Assembly (NCBI RefSeq): GCF_001468125.1
Contig: NZ_LNYT01000006.1
Coordinates: 62,001-126,000, forward strand
Direction of reading: 5' to 3'
Length of the DNA stretch: 64,000 bases
Source of the DNA: Legionella rubrilucens
GTDB lineage: Bacteria; Pseudomonadota; Gammaproteobacteria; Legionellales; Legionellaceae
Positions 9,178 through 20,051 of this stretch are shown one piece after another (the stretch's first letter is position 1; each line of letters starts with the position of its first letter). Position numbers and translations under genes: made by a program. The notes beneath the pieces were generated by a model. It was not told where the DNA came from, did no database searches, and saw only the letters and a program-made list of their open reading frames with translations.

Positions 9178-12100
9178 ATGACGATTATAACGGGCACCAA
9201 CGGTGCTGATGTTATCGAGGGTGGCGCAGCAAATGACTTACTGCTAGGTGGTAATGGTAACGATACACTGAACGGCGGTTCCGGGAGTGATCTGCTCGAT
9301 GGTGGTAACGGCAATGATCTGCTTGATGGAGGTAGTGGTTCGGATATTTTATTGGGAGGGAACGGCAACGATACTCTCCTTGGTGGTGCCGGAAATGATT
9401 TGCTCGATGGGGGCAATGGCAACGACACGTTAAATGGCGGCGATGGTACCGACATTCTCAACGGCGGCAATGGCAATGACGCCCTGGATGGCGGCGCCGG
9501 TTCTGATCTTCTTAGTGGCGGTAATGGTAACGATACCTTTACTTACCATGTCGAAAACAATCTCAATGCGCTGGATATCTACATTGGTGGTAATGGCAAT
9601 GACACCCTCATCATCGAGGGTACTTCCCAGTTTTTTGCCCGCGCGGATGTTCAACAGGCACTTGCTGCATTTCAGGACGCCTGTAATAACCTGCTGTTTA
9701 ATTTTGCCGCGTACGTCGAGGGTTGGAATTTAATTGTCAACACCATCGAGAATGTCATTCTTAAAGTAGTTGAACCCCTGAATGTCGCACCGGTTGCCAA
9801 TGGGGATATTGTGAATGCGGTAGAAGACACGCCGCTGGCTATCCCCGTCGCCAATCTCCTCGGCAACGATACCGATGGCAATAACGATGCATTAACCGTT
9901 CAGTCCGTTGGCAATGCCGCTCACGGTACCGTGGCGCTTAACGATGGCGTTATTACTTACACGCCCGACAGTAATTACAATGGCTCTGACAGTTTCACCT
10001 ACACCATCAGTGATGGGCGTGGCGGTACCAGCCAGGCCACGGTGACTGTGACTGTTGCAGCTGCCAATGATGCGCCAACAGGGGCAGTCATCATTAGCGG
10101 TGAAGCCATTGAAAATCAAACACTCACAGCCGACGCCAGTGCCATCAATGACATTGACGGTCTGGGTGTTCTCACTTACCAGTGGAAAGCAGATGGCGAA
10201 ACGATTGATGGCGCTACGGGCAGTACCTATACGCTTACTGACGCAGACGTCGGTAAAGTGATATCCGTCGCTGTGAATTATACTGATGGCGGGGGGACCC
10301 AGGAAACCGTGGTTTCAGCAGTCACCGATCCCGTGCTCTCAGACAATGTCGCACCCGTTGCCATGGATGATGTGATTGATGGCAATGAAGACACCCCGTT
10401 GGTGCTTGCCGCGGGTGTATTACTGGCCAATGACACCGATGCCAATAATGACGTGCTGACCATCCAGTCGGTTGGCAATGCCACCAATGGCACAATCACC
10501 CTGGATAATAACGGTAACGTCCTGTTTACGCCAGCAGCCAATTACAATGGCCCTGCCAGTTTTACCTACGTTGCAGCAGATGGCGATGGTGCAACCAGTG
10601 AGGCCGTGGTTCACATCAATGTGGCTGCCGTCAATGATGCGCCCACTGGCGATGTGACAATTCAGGGGACACCTCAGGAGGGCCAGGTTCTCACTGTTAA
10701 TGCCAATCTGGCGGATGTGGAAGGCCTTGGCGCCTTTGACTATCAGTGGTTTGCCAATGGTAATGTCATTTCAGGTGCTAATGGCAGTACTTACACATTA
10801 ACTGAGGGGGATATCGGTAAAACGATCACCGCGACAGTCAGTTATACCGATGGAGCAGGCACTCAGGAAACAGTGCAATCCCTGGCAACTGGTCCTGTGG
10901 CTTCTCTTTTCGATGTGGATACAGACACCGCAACCGCTGTGAAACTGGAGAATGGGCAAGTGTTTGCGAACGATGTCCTGCAAACAGGGGTTGACAGTAT
11001 TCGCACCAGCGATTTGGACGATGTCCTGGTGGTTAAAGACGTCATCAATGGGCTGGTTGTTAATTTGGCTGGCGAAGTGAATGCTGACGCCGTCGATTTG
11101 CGGGGCATTTCCGGTGTGACCTACACTGCCAGTACCGATGTGATCAGCAAAGACACCGACAGCATGACGGTTCATGATGTGGAGAACTTCCTCATTGGCG
11201 ATCGCGGCAATACCTTTGTGATTGACCAGGGCGGCAACTACACGTTCCTGTTTGATCAATCCATCCCAAGCTCGATTACCGGAACCAATCCTCAGCCGTC
11301 AACAACCATCCAGATGATCGAAGGCACAGGTGCCACCAATGTGGGTTTGTTTGTTTACAATTCCGCAGGGCTTCCGGCGACTTCCAATGATATCCAGAAA
11401 ATCAATCTGCAGATGCAGTTTAATAATGCGGGTCCCAACATTGACAACGTCGCGACACTGGATTTCCAAAACGGTGCTTATGCGTTCAATGCAACCGCCA
11501 TTGAGTATGGATTAATTGCAGCCTTAATTGCGCTTGCGGCGATTGCCGCGTTGCAAAACCTCGGCATTCCTCAATCCACCTTCACGCAACAATCCTTCGG
11601 GGATGTTAAATTGTCATTAACCAGCAGCGGTCTTGATGCCACTCAGGATTCCGTGACCGCCAAACTGACAGGACTGCGTGAAGTGGTTGTCCCGGTAGGA
11701 AATGATGCAAGCTTTAAGCCCTGGACGATTATCTCCAATGACAGCGGTTTAAAAGGCATCGTCGACTTGACTCAGTTAGTCAGTATCAATGAAAACAACA
11801 GCAATCCTCCCCACTTGCAAGTGAATTGGGATGCGTCTGTGGACAGTGATCTGCCCGCTGTGTTGATTAGTGAACAGGGTCTCCTGACGTCCAATGAGCA
11901 TGCCTTTTATAAATTTCAACACTACAAGTTGGGTCAAGGCAGCGATACCTTGAACGTGACAGCCTTGGATACCAATCCCAATGCCCTCGTGGAAATGGGC
12001 GAAAAAGCGGATGGCAGCGACCTGGATACGCTGAATCTGTTTAGGATTGGCGACCTGTTCAATCCGGTTGTCGCAGCCACCTACAATGGCACAACCGGTT

Positions 12101-12450
12101 TGTTGCAGATGGGATCCAATCAAATGCACGTGACGGGTGTCGAAAAGATTGTTGGTACCTCGCTGGCGGATAATATCACCGGCGATAGCGGCAACAACAT
12201 TATCGATGGCGGCGCAGGCAATGATACACTGGCGGGCGGTGCAGGCAACGACACCTTTGTTTATACCGCTATGCCATCCGGCAATGACACCATCAGTGAT
12301 TTCAATCTGATTGAAGATGCGTTACAGCTCACTGGGGTAACCATTGAGAGTATTAATTACTTCGGTCCCAACACCATCATTGATTTAAGCAATAATGGCA
12401 TTGTCACGTTGCTCGGGGTTGTCGCCACCCAGGAGGACTTGATAGGATAA
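9178..12450 (+). CDS. RTX protein with Big/Ig-like adhesin modules, probable T1SS substrate
   Basis: 1090 residues. About eleven or twelve Ca-binding RTX nonapeptides (GGNGNDTLN type) fill residues 20-124, an unusual N-terminal position. Residues about 205-585 hold two tandem units. Each has a cadherin/Big-like domain (NVAPVA...EDTPL...NDTD...[10 protein letters not shown]) and an Ig-like domain (DIDGLG...YQW...[13 protein letters not shown]). A long unrecognised region follows, including an Ala/Leu/Ile hydrophobic stretch at about 776-797. A short second RTX block lies at about 991-1026, then a C-terminal segment ending DLIG, typical of uncleaved type I signals. No lipase, protease or pore-forming domain was recognised. 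The likely role is a Ca-stabilised surface or secreted adhesin exported by the two upstream proteins. Confidence 0.9.
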   Translation: MTIITGTNGADVIEGGAANDLLLGGNGNDTLNGGSGSDLLDGGNGNDLLDGGSGSDILLGGNGNDTLLGGAGNDLLDGGNGNDTLNGGDGTDILNGGNGNDALDGGAGSDLLSGGNGNDTFTYHVENNLNALDIYIGGNGNDTLIIEGTSQFFARADVQQALAAFQDACNNLLFNFAAYVEGWNLIVNTIENVILKVVEPLNVAPVANGDIVNAVEDTPLAIPVANLLGNDTDGNNDALTVQSVGNAAHGTVALNDGVITYTPDSNYNGSDSFTYTISDGRGGTSQATVTVTVAAANDAPTGAVIISGEAIENQTLTADASAINDIDGLGVLTYQWKADGETIDGATGSTYTLTDADVGKVISVAVNYTDGGGTQETVVSAVTDPVLSDNVAPVAMDDVIDGNEDTPLVLAAGVLLANDTDANNDVLTIQSVGNATNGTITLDNNGNVLFTPAANYNGPASFTYVAADGDGATSEAVVHINVAAVNDAPTGDVTIQGTPQEGQVLTVNANLADVEGLGAFDYQWFANGNVISGANGSTYTLTEGDIGKTITATVSYTDGAGTQETVQSLATGPVASLFDVDTDTATAVKLENGQVFANDVLQTGVDSIRTSDLDDVLVVKDVINGLVVNLAGEVNADAVDLRGISGVTYTASTDVISKDTDSMTVHDVENFLIGDRGNTFVIDQGGNYTFLFDQSIPSSITGTNPQPSTTIQMIEGTGATNVGLFVYNSAGLPATSNDIQKINLQMQFNNAGPNIDNVATLDFQNGAYAFNATAIEYGLIAALIALAAIAALQNLGIPQSTFTQQSFGDVKLSLTSSGLDATQDSVTAKLTGLREVVVPVGNDASFKPWTIISNDSGLKGIVDLTQLVSINENNSNPPHLQVNWDASVDSDLPAVLISEQGLLTSNEHAFYKFQHYKLGQGSDTLNVTALDTNPNALVEMGEKADGSDLDTLNLFRIGDLFNPVVAATYNGTTGLLQMGSNQMHVTGVEKIVGTSLADNITGDSGNNIIDGGAGNDTLAGGAGNDTFVYTAMPSGNDTISDFNLIEDALQLTGVTIESINYFGPNTIIDLSNNGIVTLLGVVATQEDLIG
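9235..9540 (+). repeat. Tandem 27-bp RTX coding repeats
   Basis: The DNA encoding the N-terminal RTX nonapeptides repeats every 27 bases with variants of GGTGGTAATGGTAACGATAC. Codons vary between copies, so the array is moderately diverged and not a fresh expansion. Confidence 0.8.
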
Positions 12451-12466
12451 TCCCCTTCTCTCTCCG

Positions 12467-12496
12467 AAACTACCCTGCCTGCAGGGTAGTTTTTTT
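12467..12496 (+). terminator. Rho-independent terminator of the RTX gene
   Basis: AAACTACCCTGC (12467-12478) pairs with GCAGGGTAGTTT (12481-12492), and a run of T extends to 12496. It lies 17 bases after the RTX stop codon. It may also help end transcription of the convergent gene at 12528. Confidence 0.9.
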
Positions 12497-12527
12497 GTCA
12501 TGGACGATTTACTTATCCAGCATCAAA

Positions 12528-12848
12528 TTACTGGTTTTGTTTAACCATCTGCTGCTGCACCTGGGCAATCTGTTGCTGCAGGCTGGTTTGTATCTGCTTC
12601 ATTTGATTCTGGGTTTGGGCATTGACGGTTTGAATCTGAGTCTGCAATTGCGTTTGGACCTGTTTGATTTGTGCCTGAAGCTGCGTATTTAAAGCCGCCA
12701 ATTGCTGCTGCTGTTGAGCCTGCAATTGCTTTAACTGGTTTTGAATTTCCGTGTTTAATTGTTGAACCTGATTATTGCCTGCGGCGTCAGCAGCATACAG
12801 AGTGTGAGTGAGGACAATACCACTCAACAGAGCGAGAATAGTTTTCAT
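12528..12848 (-). CDS. Small Gln-rich periplasmic coiled-coil protein
   Basis: 106 residues from ATG 12848 (preceded by AAAGGAATTG). A clear signal peptide (MKTILALLSGIVLTHTLYA) is followed by AADAAGNNQ and then an extreme Gln-rich sequence. Gln, Leu, Ile and Val alternate with heptad-like spacing (QLQAQ, QVQTQLQTQ, QMKQIQTS), so one long helix or coiled coil is expected after export. No family is recognised. It is convergent with the RTX gene and shares the terminator region. The longer frame beginning at 12881 would place extra charged residues before the signal peptide and is less likely. Confidence 0.75.
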   Translation of the reverse strand: MKTILALLSGIVLTHTLYAADAAGNNQVQQLNTEIQNQLKQLQAQQQQQLAALNTQLQAQIKQVQTQLQTQIQTVNAQTQNQMKQIQTSLQQQIAQVQQQMVKQNQ

Positions 12849-12910
12849 GATCAATTCCTTTTTTAAATGATTCCTTGTCACTTTACCGAATAACAGCGCC
12901 CTTGCAAAGA

Positions 12911-13585
12911 CTAGGACAAATCGAGCAATCGCCGGGTAAAGGCTGTACGCAAGTAAAAACCACGGGGCAGCGTGAGAATTTTATTGCCTTCACTGTCAAA
13001 TCCATAACACAATGAACGGGTGTTGGCGGCTTTGGGACGTACCTGCAAATAATGGCCGAAAGTCGCATCAATCTCTTCCAGCCGGCCCGTGGCAATCATG
13101 GTGGTCAAATCATGCCAGTCCGAGGCGAGTATGGCCTCTTCTTCGGCATTCGGCGACCACAGTATCCCACGCCCAATCCGTCGTTGCTCAAAAGGAATAC
13201 GATTATCCCCTTCAACGGGTATCCACAAGACACGTTTTAATTTTTCAAAGCATTGCGAGTTAAGCCATTGCTGCTGATGGATAGTCATTAAGGGAATGCT
13301 GGTGACAAATGTGGACTCTGCAGGCGTACCCTGATGGCTTAGCGGGATGGTTTTGAGTTCTATGCCAAGGTTCTTGAAATCAGGCACCGGTTGACAACCG
13401 GCTGTTGCACCTAATGCCTGCTCAATGGCCAGACCCGCCCACCCCTTGCGCCGCGCGGCTTGTTCAGGGATGGACAGCGATAATTCAGCCGCGAGCTGGG
13501 CAAAATTCAACCCCTCAATGGCTTCGCAGCGTTGCAGCAACTCCGTTTCGCTGGCGGGGCTGCTATTTAATGAATAAGGCCTCAT
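12911..13585 (-). CDS. mutH: DNA mismatch repair endonuclease MutH
   Basis: 224 residues, the usual MutH length, from the start MRPYS at 13585. Asp69, Glu76 and Lys78 (PDFKNLGIELK) form the D-x6-E-x-K active site of the MutH/Sau3AI nuclease fold. MutH nicks the unmethylated strand at hemimethylated GATC once MutS and MutL have recognised a mismatch, so Dam methylation is expected in this organism. The start lies inside the end of the upstream channel gene (23-base overlap), suggesting translational coupling. A longer frame to 13732 exists but adds sequence unlike MutH. Confidence 0.93.
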   Translation of the reverse strand: MRPYSLNSSPASETELLQRCEAIEGLNFAQLAAELSLSIPEQAARRKGWAGLAIEQALGATAGCQPVPDFKNLGIELKTIPLSHQGTPAESTFVTSIPLMTIHQQQWLNSQCFEKLKRVLWIPVEGDNRIPFEQRRIGRGILWSPNAEEEAILASDWHDLTTMIATGRLEEIDATFGHYLQVRPKAANTRSLCYGFDSEGNKILTLPRGFYLRTAFTRRLLDLS

Positions 13586-16490
13586 GTTCACCTTCTTTAA
13601 TCTCCACACTGATGGGGGGAATCGGTGGTTTAATGCCGGCAGCCTTGAATTGAGCGGCAATGGCAAACAGGACTTTGGAGCGTATTTCAAAACGGGTATG
13701 CAACTGCACGTTAATAAAATAACGCACTTCAAATTCGATCAAGGCGTCATCAATTTGTTTCAGGAAAACCTGGGCCGGCGGATCGGCGACAATTTCGGGA
13801 ATAATGGCCAACACATCCAGAATCAATTGCTGAATCATGACCGGATCATCTGCACGACTGACCTTGATAGGAATAACGGTGCGCACAATGCCGTCCTGGT
13901 GTGTCCAGTTAGTGAAGGGTTTGTTGAATGTTTCCGCATTGGGAATCAACACTTCCATGTTGTCCCAGGACGATACCCGCATGGAGCGTATGCCGATATG
14001 AGCCACCCGGCCTTCATAATTCCCAAGTGTAATGAGATCGCCTTCACGGACCGGGCGTTCAATCAGCAGCATTAAACCACCCACCACATTACTGGCAAAA
14101 TCACGCAAACCAAACCCCATCCCTACCGCGAGACCGCCGATGACCATGGACATGCCGCTGAAATCAAATCCCAGCGCCCTTAAGGTGACAAACCCGCCAA
14201 TGAGAATGACGGCGTATTGGGTAAATACCGACAGACTATTACGAATACCGGGATCACGCGCATCGCGATACAGCCAGCGGTAACTGAATTCGCGTGTCCA
14301 TTTGGAAGCCCACATGAATACCGAAAGCAGGATTAAAAAATTAAGGATGCTGAAGGCTGTGATGTGTATCCCGGCCATGTTGATTAAGGGGTAATGGCCA
14401 AACTGGACCAGTTTAGCCATCACCAGAGAATCCGAATGCCAGCCAAACAGTTGAAACACGACATAGATTGAAGCGGCCAGCAATCCAACACGTAATATTT
14501 TATCCAGTGGTTTAAGCCAGACTTCAATCCAAAGCCAGCCATTGGTCATGGTGGAAATCATCCATTCCGACAACAGCTCCATGGCATCAAACAATAAACC
14601 GCGCATCAGCACGTAAGCAGACAATAACAGCAGCAACTGCATCTGGTAGCGGCTCAATGTCCAGGCCAGATTGATGTAACCGACCATGCCGATCACAGCG
14701 ATAGCCATCAGGGTCAAAGGAATGAGAATGACAAGCAGCATCACCGCGTGTCGGAAATAGCGTTTCTTACTTTTCAAAACCGGATGAAGCAAATGGGTAA
14801 TGATGTGACGGTTTTTCCAGGAAAGAATCGAAACCGCTACTAAAAACAGCATGAACAGTCGATTGAAAATATCCTGCAACAGCGTTGATAAGGGCAACAG
14901 GTAACTGATCACCATGAGCGCTGTTGTCCACCCGCCGGCTAAAAGCAGCCATTTTAAACGGTGATACAAGCGCACATCCGTCCCCGAGGAGTCGGTTACG
15001 CGCTCTAACAACACGAGCCTTGCAATCTGAATCAAGGTGCTGAATGCAAGTCCGACCAAGCTTAATTGCATCAGCATCTGGTAGTTTGCAAAAGGAATGT
15101 GGTTAAAATAAAACAGGCAGAGGAAAGCACCGGTGACGCCTAATAAAGGCAAGTTGCGGTTAAACAGTGTCAGTGTGCCTTCATACAAATGACCCGTTAA
15201 CCGTGACCGCTCCTTGTCGCGGCTGCGTTGTTTCAATAAGCGGTACAGCACAGTAGTGGTGACGGTGATGAAACTTAGGGCCATCCACAGCAACACCGTC
15301 GGTAAAGTATCCAACCACTGGTAATTATCCCTGATTTTGAGTGTAAGGATCTTCAAATAACCATAGACCTGACTTGGAATCTTACTGGTCTGGCTTAAAA
15401 TTTCTGGCCAACTGTCAAGACGGTATTCGGATAAGCTTTGCCTCACCGACAATTGTTTTTTTAACTCCTCCTGATGATTTTCCAGGTCCTCCTGCAGCGT
15501 TTGTTCCTGAATACCAATGCGGGCGATGCGATCATTGATGATGCCAGTTAACGCGGTGAAACTTTTTTTAAGCGCCTGTTCACTGACATGACTCTGTTCA
15601 TTTTTCAGCATCGTGCGCATTTTACGCAAGGATTGTTCCATATCAGAAAGCTGGGCGATGGTCGTTTTATAGGTTTCAGCCACAGACTGCAACGTACGGA
15701 TATCCGGATTTTTCTTAAGCAGAAAATCCGCCTTGGCCAATTTACGCTGCAGGTGGAGTTCCGCCATTTTATGCTGGGTCAGATTAATCAATTGGTTATT
15801 TAATAAGAGGCGGGCTTCCAGGGCATAGTTATTACGGAATTCCCCTTCACTTTTAATCTGCTGCTGCAGATCAATGCTCTTGTCATACAGGCTGAGCAGG
15901 CTGTCATTTAAACGTGTTTCCCTGGCATGAAGCGCATCCAGCTCTGCGCGCAACTGCTCTTTTGACTTCCACAGGCGCAGTGCCTGCTGGCGGCTTAACA
16001 GCAGTTGCTGATAACGCTTGGCCAACTCAATGTTGTCATTGAGCAGGCTGATGGTTTTTTTATTGATGTCGTTTAATGTGTTAATTTTTTCTATCTTTTG
16101 CTGAGCGTCCATGGGGGTCAGATCGGCCCCGGGAAATTGCTGCAACTGCTTTAAACGTTGAGTAAAATCATCCTGCAGTTTCGTCTGATTGACGAGGAAA
16201 TTCTCATAGCTGGCTATTTTGGCTTTATTCAGTGCGATTAACGCGTCATTCTGCTCAATTAATTGCTTGTATTCGGTTTCATTCGACGGGATGGAAGGCA
16301 GTCTGGACTCATTCAAGACCAGGGTCAGGTTATTTTTTTCCTGAGCGAGATACTCGATTAATTGCCCGCTGTTCCCCTCAGGCTTGGCTAAAACAGGGGC
16401 ACTTACAGCGAAGCACACTACACTGATTATTGCGTAGAACCAGTTTCTCCAGGAGGAAAAACCGGTTCTAGCCATTCTATTTCTGCACAT
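13563..16490 (-). CDS. MscK/KefA-like mechanosensitive channel
   Basis: 975 residues (or 970 from an ATG at 16475). An N-terminal signal peptide ends near APVLA. A long periplasmic coiled-coil region follows (about 40-370, many Leu/Gln/Glu heptads), then about eleven membrane helices (about 390-800). The C-terminus is an MscS-type pore helix and beta domain ([20 protein letters not shown], then [11 protein letters not shown]). This is the layout of the large MscK family, which release ions and solutes on hypo-osmotic stress from the inner membrane. It overlaps aspS by 14 bases at the longer start and mutH by 23 bases. The name mscK is not certain, because several paralogous large MscS proteins share this layout. 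Confidence 0.88.
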   Translation of the reverse strand: MCRNRMARTGFSSWRNWFYAIISVVCFAVSAPVLAKPEGNSGQLIEYLAQEKNNLTLVLNESRLPSIPSNETEYKQLIEQNDALIALNKAKIASYENFLVNQTKLQDDFTQRLKQLQQFPGADLTPMDAQQKIEKINTLNDINKKTISLLNDNIELAKRYQQLLLSRQQALRLWKSKEQLRAELDALHARETRLNDSLLSLYDKSIDLQQQIKSEGEFRNNYALEARLLLNNQLINLTQHKMAELHLQRKLAKADFLLKKNPDIRTLQSVAETYKTTIAQLSDMEQSLRKMRTMLKNEQSHVSEQALKKSFTALTGIINDRIARIGIQEQTLQEDLENHQEELKKQLSVRQSLSEYRLDSWPEILSQTSKIPSQVYGYLKILTLKIRDNYQWLDTLPTVLLWMALSFITVTTTVLYRLLKQRSRDKERSRLTGHLYEGTLTLFNRNLPLLGVTGAFLCLFYFNHIPFANYQMLMQLSLVGLAFSTLIQIARLVLLERVTDSSGTDVRLYHRLKWLLLAGGWTTALMVISYLLPLSTLLQDIFNRLFMLFLVAVSILSWKNRHIITHLLHPVLKSKKRYFRHAVMLLVILIPLTLMAIAVIGMVGYINLAWTLSRYQMQLLLLLSAYVLMRGLLFDAMELLSEWMISTMTNGWLWIEVWLKPLDKILRVGLLAASIYVVFQLFGWHSDSLVMAKLVQFGHYPLINMAGIHITAFSILNFLILLSVFMWASKWTREFSYRWLYRDARDPGIRNSLSVFTQYAVILIGGFVTLRALGFDFSGMSMVIGGLAVGMGFGLRDFASNVVGGLMLLIERPVREGDLITLGNYEGRVAHIGIRSMRVSSWDNMEVLIPNAETFNKPFTNWTHQDGIVRTVIPIKVSRADDPVMIQQLILDVLAIIPEIVADPPAQVFLKQIDDALIEFEVRYFINVQLHTRFEIRSKVLFAIAAQFKAAGIKPPIPPISVEIKEGEHEALFIK

Positions 16491-18255
16491 TGGGAGCGAG
16501 TCGTATGCCTAAATCACCAAGCTGAGTCGCACTGACTCCGGTTGGTGCATTGGTTAATAAACACGATGCCGATTGCGTTTTAGGAAAAGCAATCACATCA
16601 CGGATGGAACTGGAATACGTGAGCAGCATGGCCAATCGATCCATTCCCAGTGCGATACCGCCATGAGGAGGACAGCCGTATTGCAACGCATCCAGTAAAA
16701 AGCCGAATTTTTCCTGTGCTTCCTGCTCGTCAATACCCAATAATTCAAACACGGCCTGTTGCAATTGCGGTTGATGAATGCGGATGGAACCGCCGCCGAT
16801 TTCATACCCGTTAATCACAATATCGTAAGCCTTCGCCAAGGTTTTAGTCGGTTGCTGCTTGAGCGACTCGATGTTCAGTTCCTGAGGGGAGGTAAACGGA
16901 TGATGCATGGATTGTAATAACCCTGATTTGGCATCTATTTCAAACATGGGCCAGTCTACCACCCAAAGCAAACGCCAGCCGTCTTCAACCAGGTGCCGAT
17001 CATGGCCCAGTTTGACACGCAAAGCCCCCATGGATTCATTGACGGTTTGTTCCTGACCCGCTCCGAAGAACAGGACATCACCGCTTTGCGCTTCAACACG
17101 GTCAAGAATGGCTTGTACACTGTCGGGTTTCAGGAACTTGATAATCGGCGATTGCAATCCATCCATACCCTGACTTCTATCATTGACTTTGATATAGGCT
17201 AAGCCTTTCGCGCCATAAATGCCGACAAATTGACCGTAGCCATCCAGGTCTTTACGGCTTAATTCACAACCATTGGGTAAACGCAGGGCAACCACTCGGC
17301 CATCCATGCGGTTTGCCGCCTCGGAAAAAACCTGAAAATCAGAATCCTTCACCAGGTCATCCACATCAACCAGTTCGAGCGGAATACGCAGATCCGGTTT
17401 GTCGCTGCCATAGCGGCGCATCGCCTCAGCGTAAGTCATGCGCGGCAGTTTTTCCGGTAAATCAACCTGCATTAATTCTTTAAAGACCTTTTTCAGCATG
17501 CCTTCAATCAGATTCTGAATAGCCTGTTCGTCGATGAAGGCCATCTCGATATCAAGCTGGGTAAATTCAGGTTGTCTGTCGGCACGCAGATCCTCATCAC
17601 GGAAGCAACGAACTATCTGATAATACTTATCGAAACCCGACATCATCAGCAGCTGTTTGAATAACTGCGGCGATTGCGGCAAGGCATAGAACTGCCCGGG
17701 ATGCACGCGAGACGGGACCAGGTAATCACGCGCGCCCTCCGGAGTCGCCTTGGTCAGCATGGGCGTTTCGATATCCATGAACTGCTGTTCGTTTAAGTAG
17801 TCGCGAATGCAGCGGATCATGGTGTGGCGCAGGGTCAGATTATGCTGCATGCCGCTTCGGCGCAAATCAAGGTAGCGGTAACGATAACGCAGATCTTCAC
17901 TCACAGTCTGATTCTCATCCGGCAGGAATGGCGGTGTTTGTGACTGGTTTAAAATCTGCAGCGTCTGGCCAAGGATTTCTATCTTACCGGTTGGCATTTT
18001 TTCATTGATCATCCCGGATGGTCTGAGGCGTACTTTGCCTTCGATGCGAACCACGTATTCATGACGCAGTTTTTCAGCAATCGTGAACACGTCAGCCAAT
18101 TCCGGTTCATACACCACCTGAACCAGGCCCGAGCGATCGCGGATATCGAGGAAAATCACGCCGCCATGGTCACGGCGATTATGCACCCACCCGCAAACAC
18201 TGACGGATTCGTTAAGTAAAGTTTCATTGACTGATGTGCAATAATGTGATCTCAT
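16477..18255 (-). CDS. aspS: Aspartyl-tRNA synthetase
   Basis: 592 residues, standard bacterial length. The N-terminal OB anticodon-binding domain is at about 1-110 ([21 protein letters not shown]). The class II core has motif 2 ([18 protein letters not shown]) and motif 3 ([12 protein letters not shown]), with the bacterial GAD insertion between. It charges tRNA-Asp; whether it is discriminating cannot be told here. It follows the DUF502 gene by 12 bases, as in many gammaproteobacteria, and belongs to a predicted FmdB-DUF502-aspS-mscK-mutH transcript. Confidence 0.97.
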   Translation of the reverse strand: MRSHYCTSVNETLLNESVSVCGWVHNRRDHGGVIFLDIRDRSGLVQVVYEPELADVFTIAEKLRHEYVVRIEGKVRLRPSGMINEKMPTGKIEILGQTLQILNQSQTPPFLPDENQTVSEDLRYRYRYLDLRRSGMQHNLTLRHTMIRCIRDYLNEQQFMDIETPMLTKATPEGARDYLVPSRVHPGQFYALPQSPQLFKQLLMMSGFDKYYQIVRCFRDEDLRADRQPEFTQLDIEMAFIDEQAIQNLIEGMLKKVFKELMQVDLPEKLPRMTYAEAMRRYGSDKPDLRIPLELVDVDDLVKDSDFQVFSEAANRMDGRVVALRLPNGCELSRKDLDGYGQFVGIYGAKGLAYIKVNDRSQGMDGLQSPIIKFLKPDSVQAILDRVEAQSGDVLFFGAGQEQTVNESMGALRVKLGHDRHLVEDGWRLLWVVDWPMFEIDAKSGLLQSMHHPFTSPQELNIESLKQQPTKTLAKAYDIVINGYEIGGGSIRIHQPQLQQAVFELLGIDEQEAQEKFGFLLDALQYGCPPHGGIALGMDRLAMLLTYSSSIRDVIAFPKTQSASCLLTNAPTGVSATQLGDLGIRLAPNVQK

Positions 18256-18267
18256 AAAACCGCCTGT

Positions 18268-18900
18268 TTAATTCGCTTGAGTTAATATTTCCGGCGTCAG
18301 CGTAGGAGGCATGACCCCCAGTGAAATGATGTATTTCAACGCCTCGTCAATCGTCATCCCAACTTCAATGACGTCCTTTTTTGGTACCATCATCAAAAAA
18401 CCGGATGTCGGGTTTGGTGTAGTTGGTACAAAGACCGATACCATTTCCTCCGTGGTATTGGCAAAAAGCTGCGGCCCTGGGTTTCCTGTCATAAAAGCCA
18501 GTGACCATGAATCCTTGCGAGGGTATTCTATCAAAAGTACCTTGCGGAAAGCCTGGCTGTTGGTTGCAAAAACAGCCTGAATCACCTGTTTGGACGCATT
18601 GTAAATGGAGCGCACCAGAGGGATTTTTGCGAGCAATGCCTCACCCCAGCCAAACAGCCGCTGCCCCAGAATATTGGTCGCCACAATGCCGGTTAAAATT
18701 AGCAGCACCAGGGAAAAAATAACACCGAAACCGGGAATATCCACACCTAAAAGCCGTTCAGGCTGATAAGCGGAGGGCAAGAGCGCAATGGTGCTGTCCA
18801 GCAGGTCCACCATAAAACGCAAGACAACAAAAGTCACGAGAATTGGCAGCCAGACCACTAAGCCGGCAAACAGATAACTGCGTATGGATTTAGACTTCAA
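18268..18900 (-). CDS. DUF502 membrane protein
   Basis: 210 residues with two membrane helices near the N-terminus (about 9-34 and 57-78), then a conserved soluble domain (VFVPTTPNPTSGFLM, EEALKYIISLG type). This matches the DUF502 family, of unknown function and usually found beside aspS. The start is TTG at 18900, overlapping the stop of the FmdB gene. No in-frame ATG nearby would keep the first helix. Confidence 0.9.
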   Translation of the reverse strand: MKSKSIRSYLFAGLVVWLPILVTFVVLRFMVDLLDSTIALLPSAYQPERLLGVDIPGFGVIFSLVLLILTGIVATNILGQRLFGWGEALLAKIPLVRSIYNASKQVIQAVFATNSQAFRKVLLIEYPRKDSWSLAFMTGNPGPQLFANTTEEMVSVFVPTTPNPTSGFLMMVPKKDVIEVGMTIDEALKYIISLGVMPPTLTPEILTQAN

Positions 18901-19202
18901 TCACTTTCACCTTTGGTTTTCGTGCTGCCGGTATCGCTGCTTCCTGTGGCGCTATCTGCTTTCTTCTGACCGCTGGCGTCACTGCCGCCGGCCTCCGTTT
19001 TTTTAATTTCGGGCTTGTTTTTATTTTTAAAATCGGTCACATACCAACCGCTGCCTTTGAGCTGAAAGCCTGCTGCAGAAACCAGACGCACAGCGGTATT
19101 TTCAAAACACTTCGGGCATTGTTTTGCAGGCGCGTCGCTGACCTTCTGCATCAAATCAAAATGATGATGACAATTCGTACATTCATATTCATAAATTGGC
19201 AT
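18897..19202 (-). CDS. FmdB-family zinc-ribbon regulatory protein
   Basis: 101 residues starting MPIYEYECTNC at 19202. Two CxxC pairs (CTNC and CPKC) form the N-terminal zinc ribbon of the FmdB family (about residues 1-45). The C-terminal half is low-complexity (Lys, Asp, Ser, Thr, Gly), usual for the family. Function is uncertain; FmdB was named as a putative regulator of formamidase. It is the first gene of the aspS transcript. Confidence 0.9.
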   Translation of the reverse strand: MPIYEYECTNCHHHFDLMQKVSDAPAKQCPKCFENTAVRLVSAAGFQLKGSGWYVTDFKNKNKPEIKKTEAGGSDASGQKKADSATGSSDTGSTKTKGESD

Positions 19203-19280
19203 CAAAAATCTCCCAATGGTTGACAATGGCCCATTACGCAATGGAACCAAGGAATAAACGTTTTGAAAAAACAACGCTAA

Positions 19281-19309
19281 ATTATAACGGACAAGTGGCG
19301 TGGCGACAA
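19281..19309 (-). promoter_or_regulatory. Predicted promoter of the FmdB-DUF502-aspS-mscK-mutH unit
   Basis: On the minus strand, TTGTCG (19309-19304) is followed after 17 bases by a perfect TATAAT (19286-19281). It lies about 80 bases upstream of the FmdB start, in the 204-base gap after bioD. Confidence 0.65.
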
Positions 19310-19406
19310 CGGTCAAGCCAGTGGTTTAAGACGATAAACTACGCTGGAATGTGTTTCATGATCACGCTTATCTTGACATTATGCCTCGCAAACCAGACAG
19401 AGCTTG

Positions 19407-20051
19407 TCAAAAATCAATCGGTTCTGGCAGCCATTGCCCCTGAAAGGGAATATGGCCCAAATAAGGCATCCCCATCTTCTCGCGCAGGGTGTTAAGGTTT
19501 TCATCCAGGCAAAGCATGTGTTCATCCAGGCAGTTGGCAATCCAACCTGCACAGGGAATGGCATGCGCTTTTAACACCGCGGCCGTCAACAGCGCATGAT
19601 TGATACATCCAAGCCGCATACCCACCACAATGATGACGGGAATTTGACTGAGTGTCAAAAAATCAATCCAGGTCTCCTGAGCATTGATGGGGACCATTAA
19701 CCCCCCTGCCCCTTCGATCAGCAGCAGGTCAGGGCGTTTTACTGCTTTCGTCAGGCAATAATCAAGAATAGCCCTTGCATCCACAACCGTTCCTGCCCGC
19801 TCGGCAGCGATATGCGGTGAAATCGGCGGTTCAAACAGCCAATGACTGTTGTCTACGTCACTGCCGTCATGGTGCTTAAGCCGGCGGGCATCTTCGCTGT
19901 AAAGGCCACCATTCTCTTGGATGCACCCGGTGGCTAATGGCTTTAATGCCAAAACCTGCCTCCCCTGCCGACGATAAAAATCGATCAATTGGCAGGTAGC
20001 ATAGGTTTTACCGCAATCCGTATTGGTACCGGTGATAAAAAAAGTCTTCAT
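19407..20051 (-). CDS. bioD: Dethiobiotin synthetase
   Basis: 214 residues. The N-terminal P-loop is ITGTNTDCGKT (BioD consensus GTDTxVGKT), followed by KPLATG and the later EGAGGLMVPI motif. It closes the ureido ring of dethiobiotin from DAPA, CO2 and ATP in the cytosol. Its start overlaps the bioH stop by 4 bases (ATGA type). It is the last gene of the bioB-F-H-D run; bioC, often found between bioH and bioD in gammaproteobacteria, is absent here. Confidence 0.95.
   Translation of the reverse strand: MKTFFITGTNTDCGKTYATCQLIDFYRRQGRQVLALKPLATGCIQENGGLYSEDARRLKHHDGSDVDNSHWLFEPPISPHIAAERAGTVVDARAILDYCLTKAVKRPDLLLIEGAGGLMVPINAQETWIDFLTLSQIPVIIVVGMRLGCINHALLTAAVLKAHAIPCAGWIANCLDEHMLCLDENLNTLREKMGMPYLGHIPFQGQWLPEPIDF

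Noticed and set aside
9141-9476. Pro/Leu-rich minus-strand frame opposite the RTX repeats
   Set aside because: A shadow of the 27-bp repeats in the antisense direction; no start signals.
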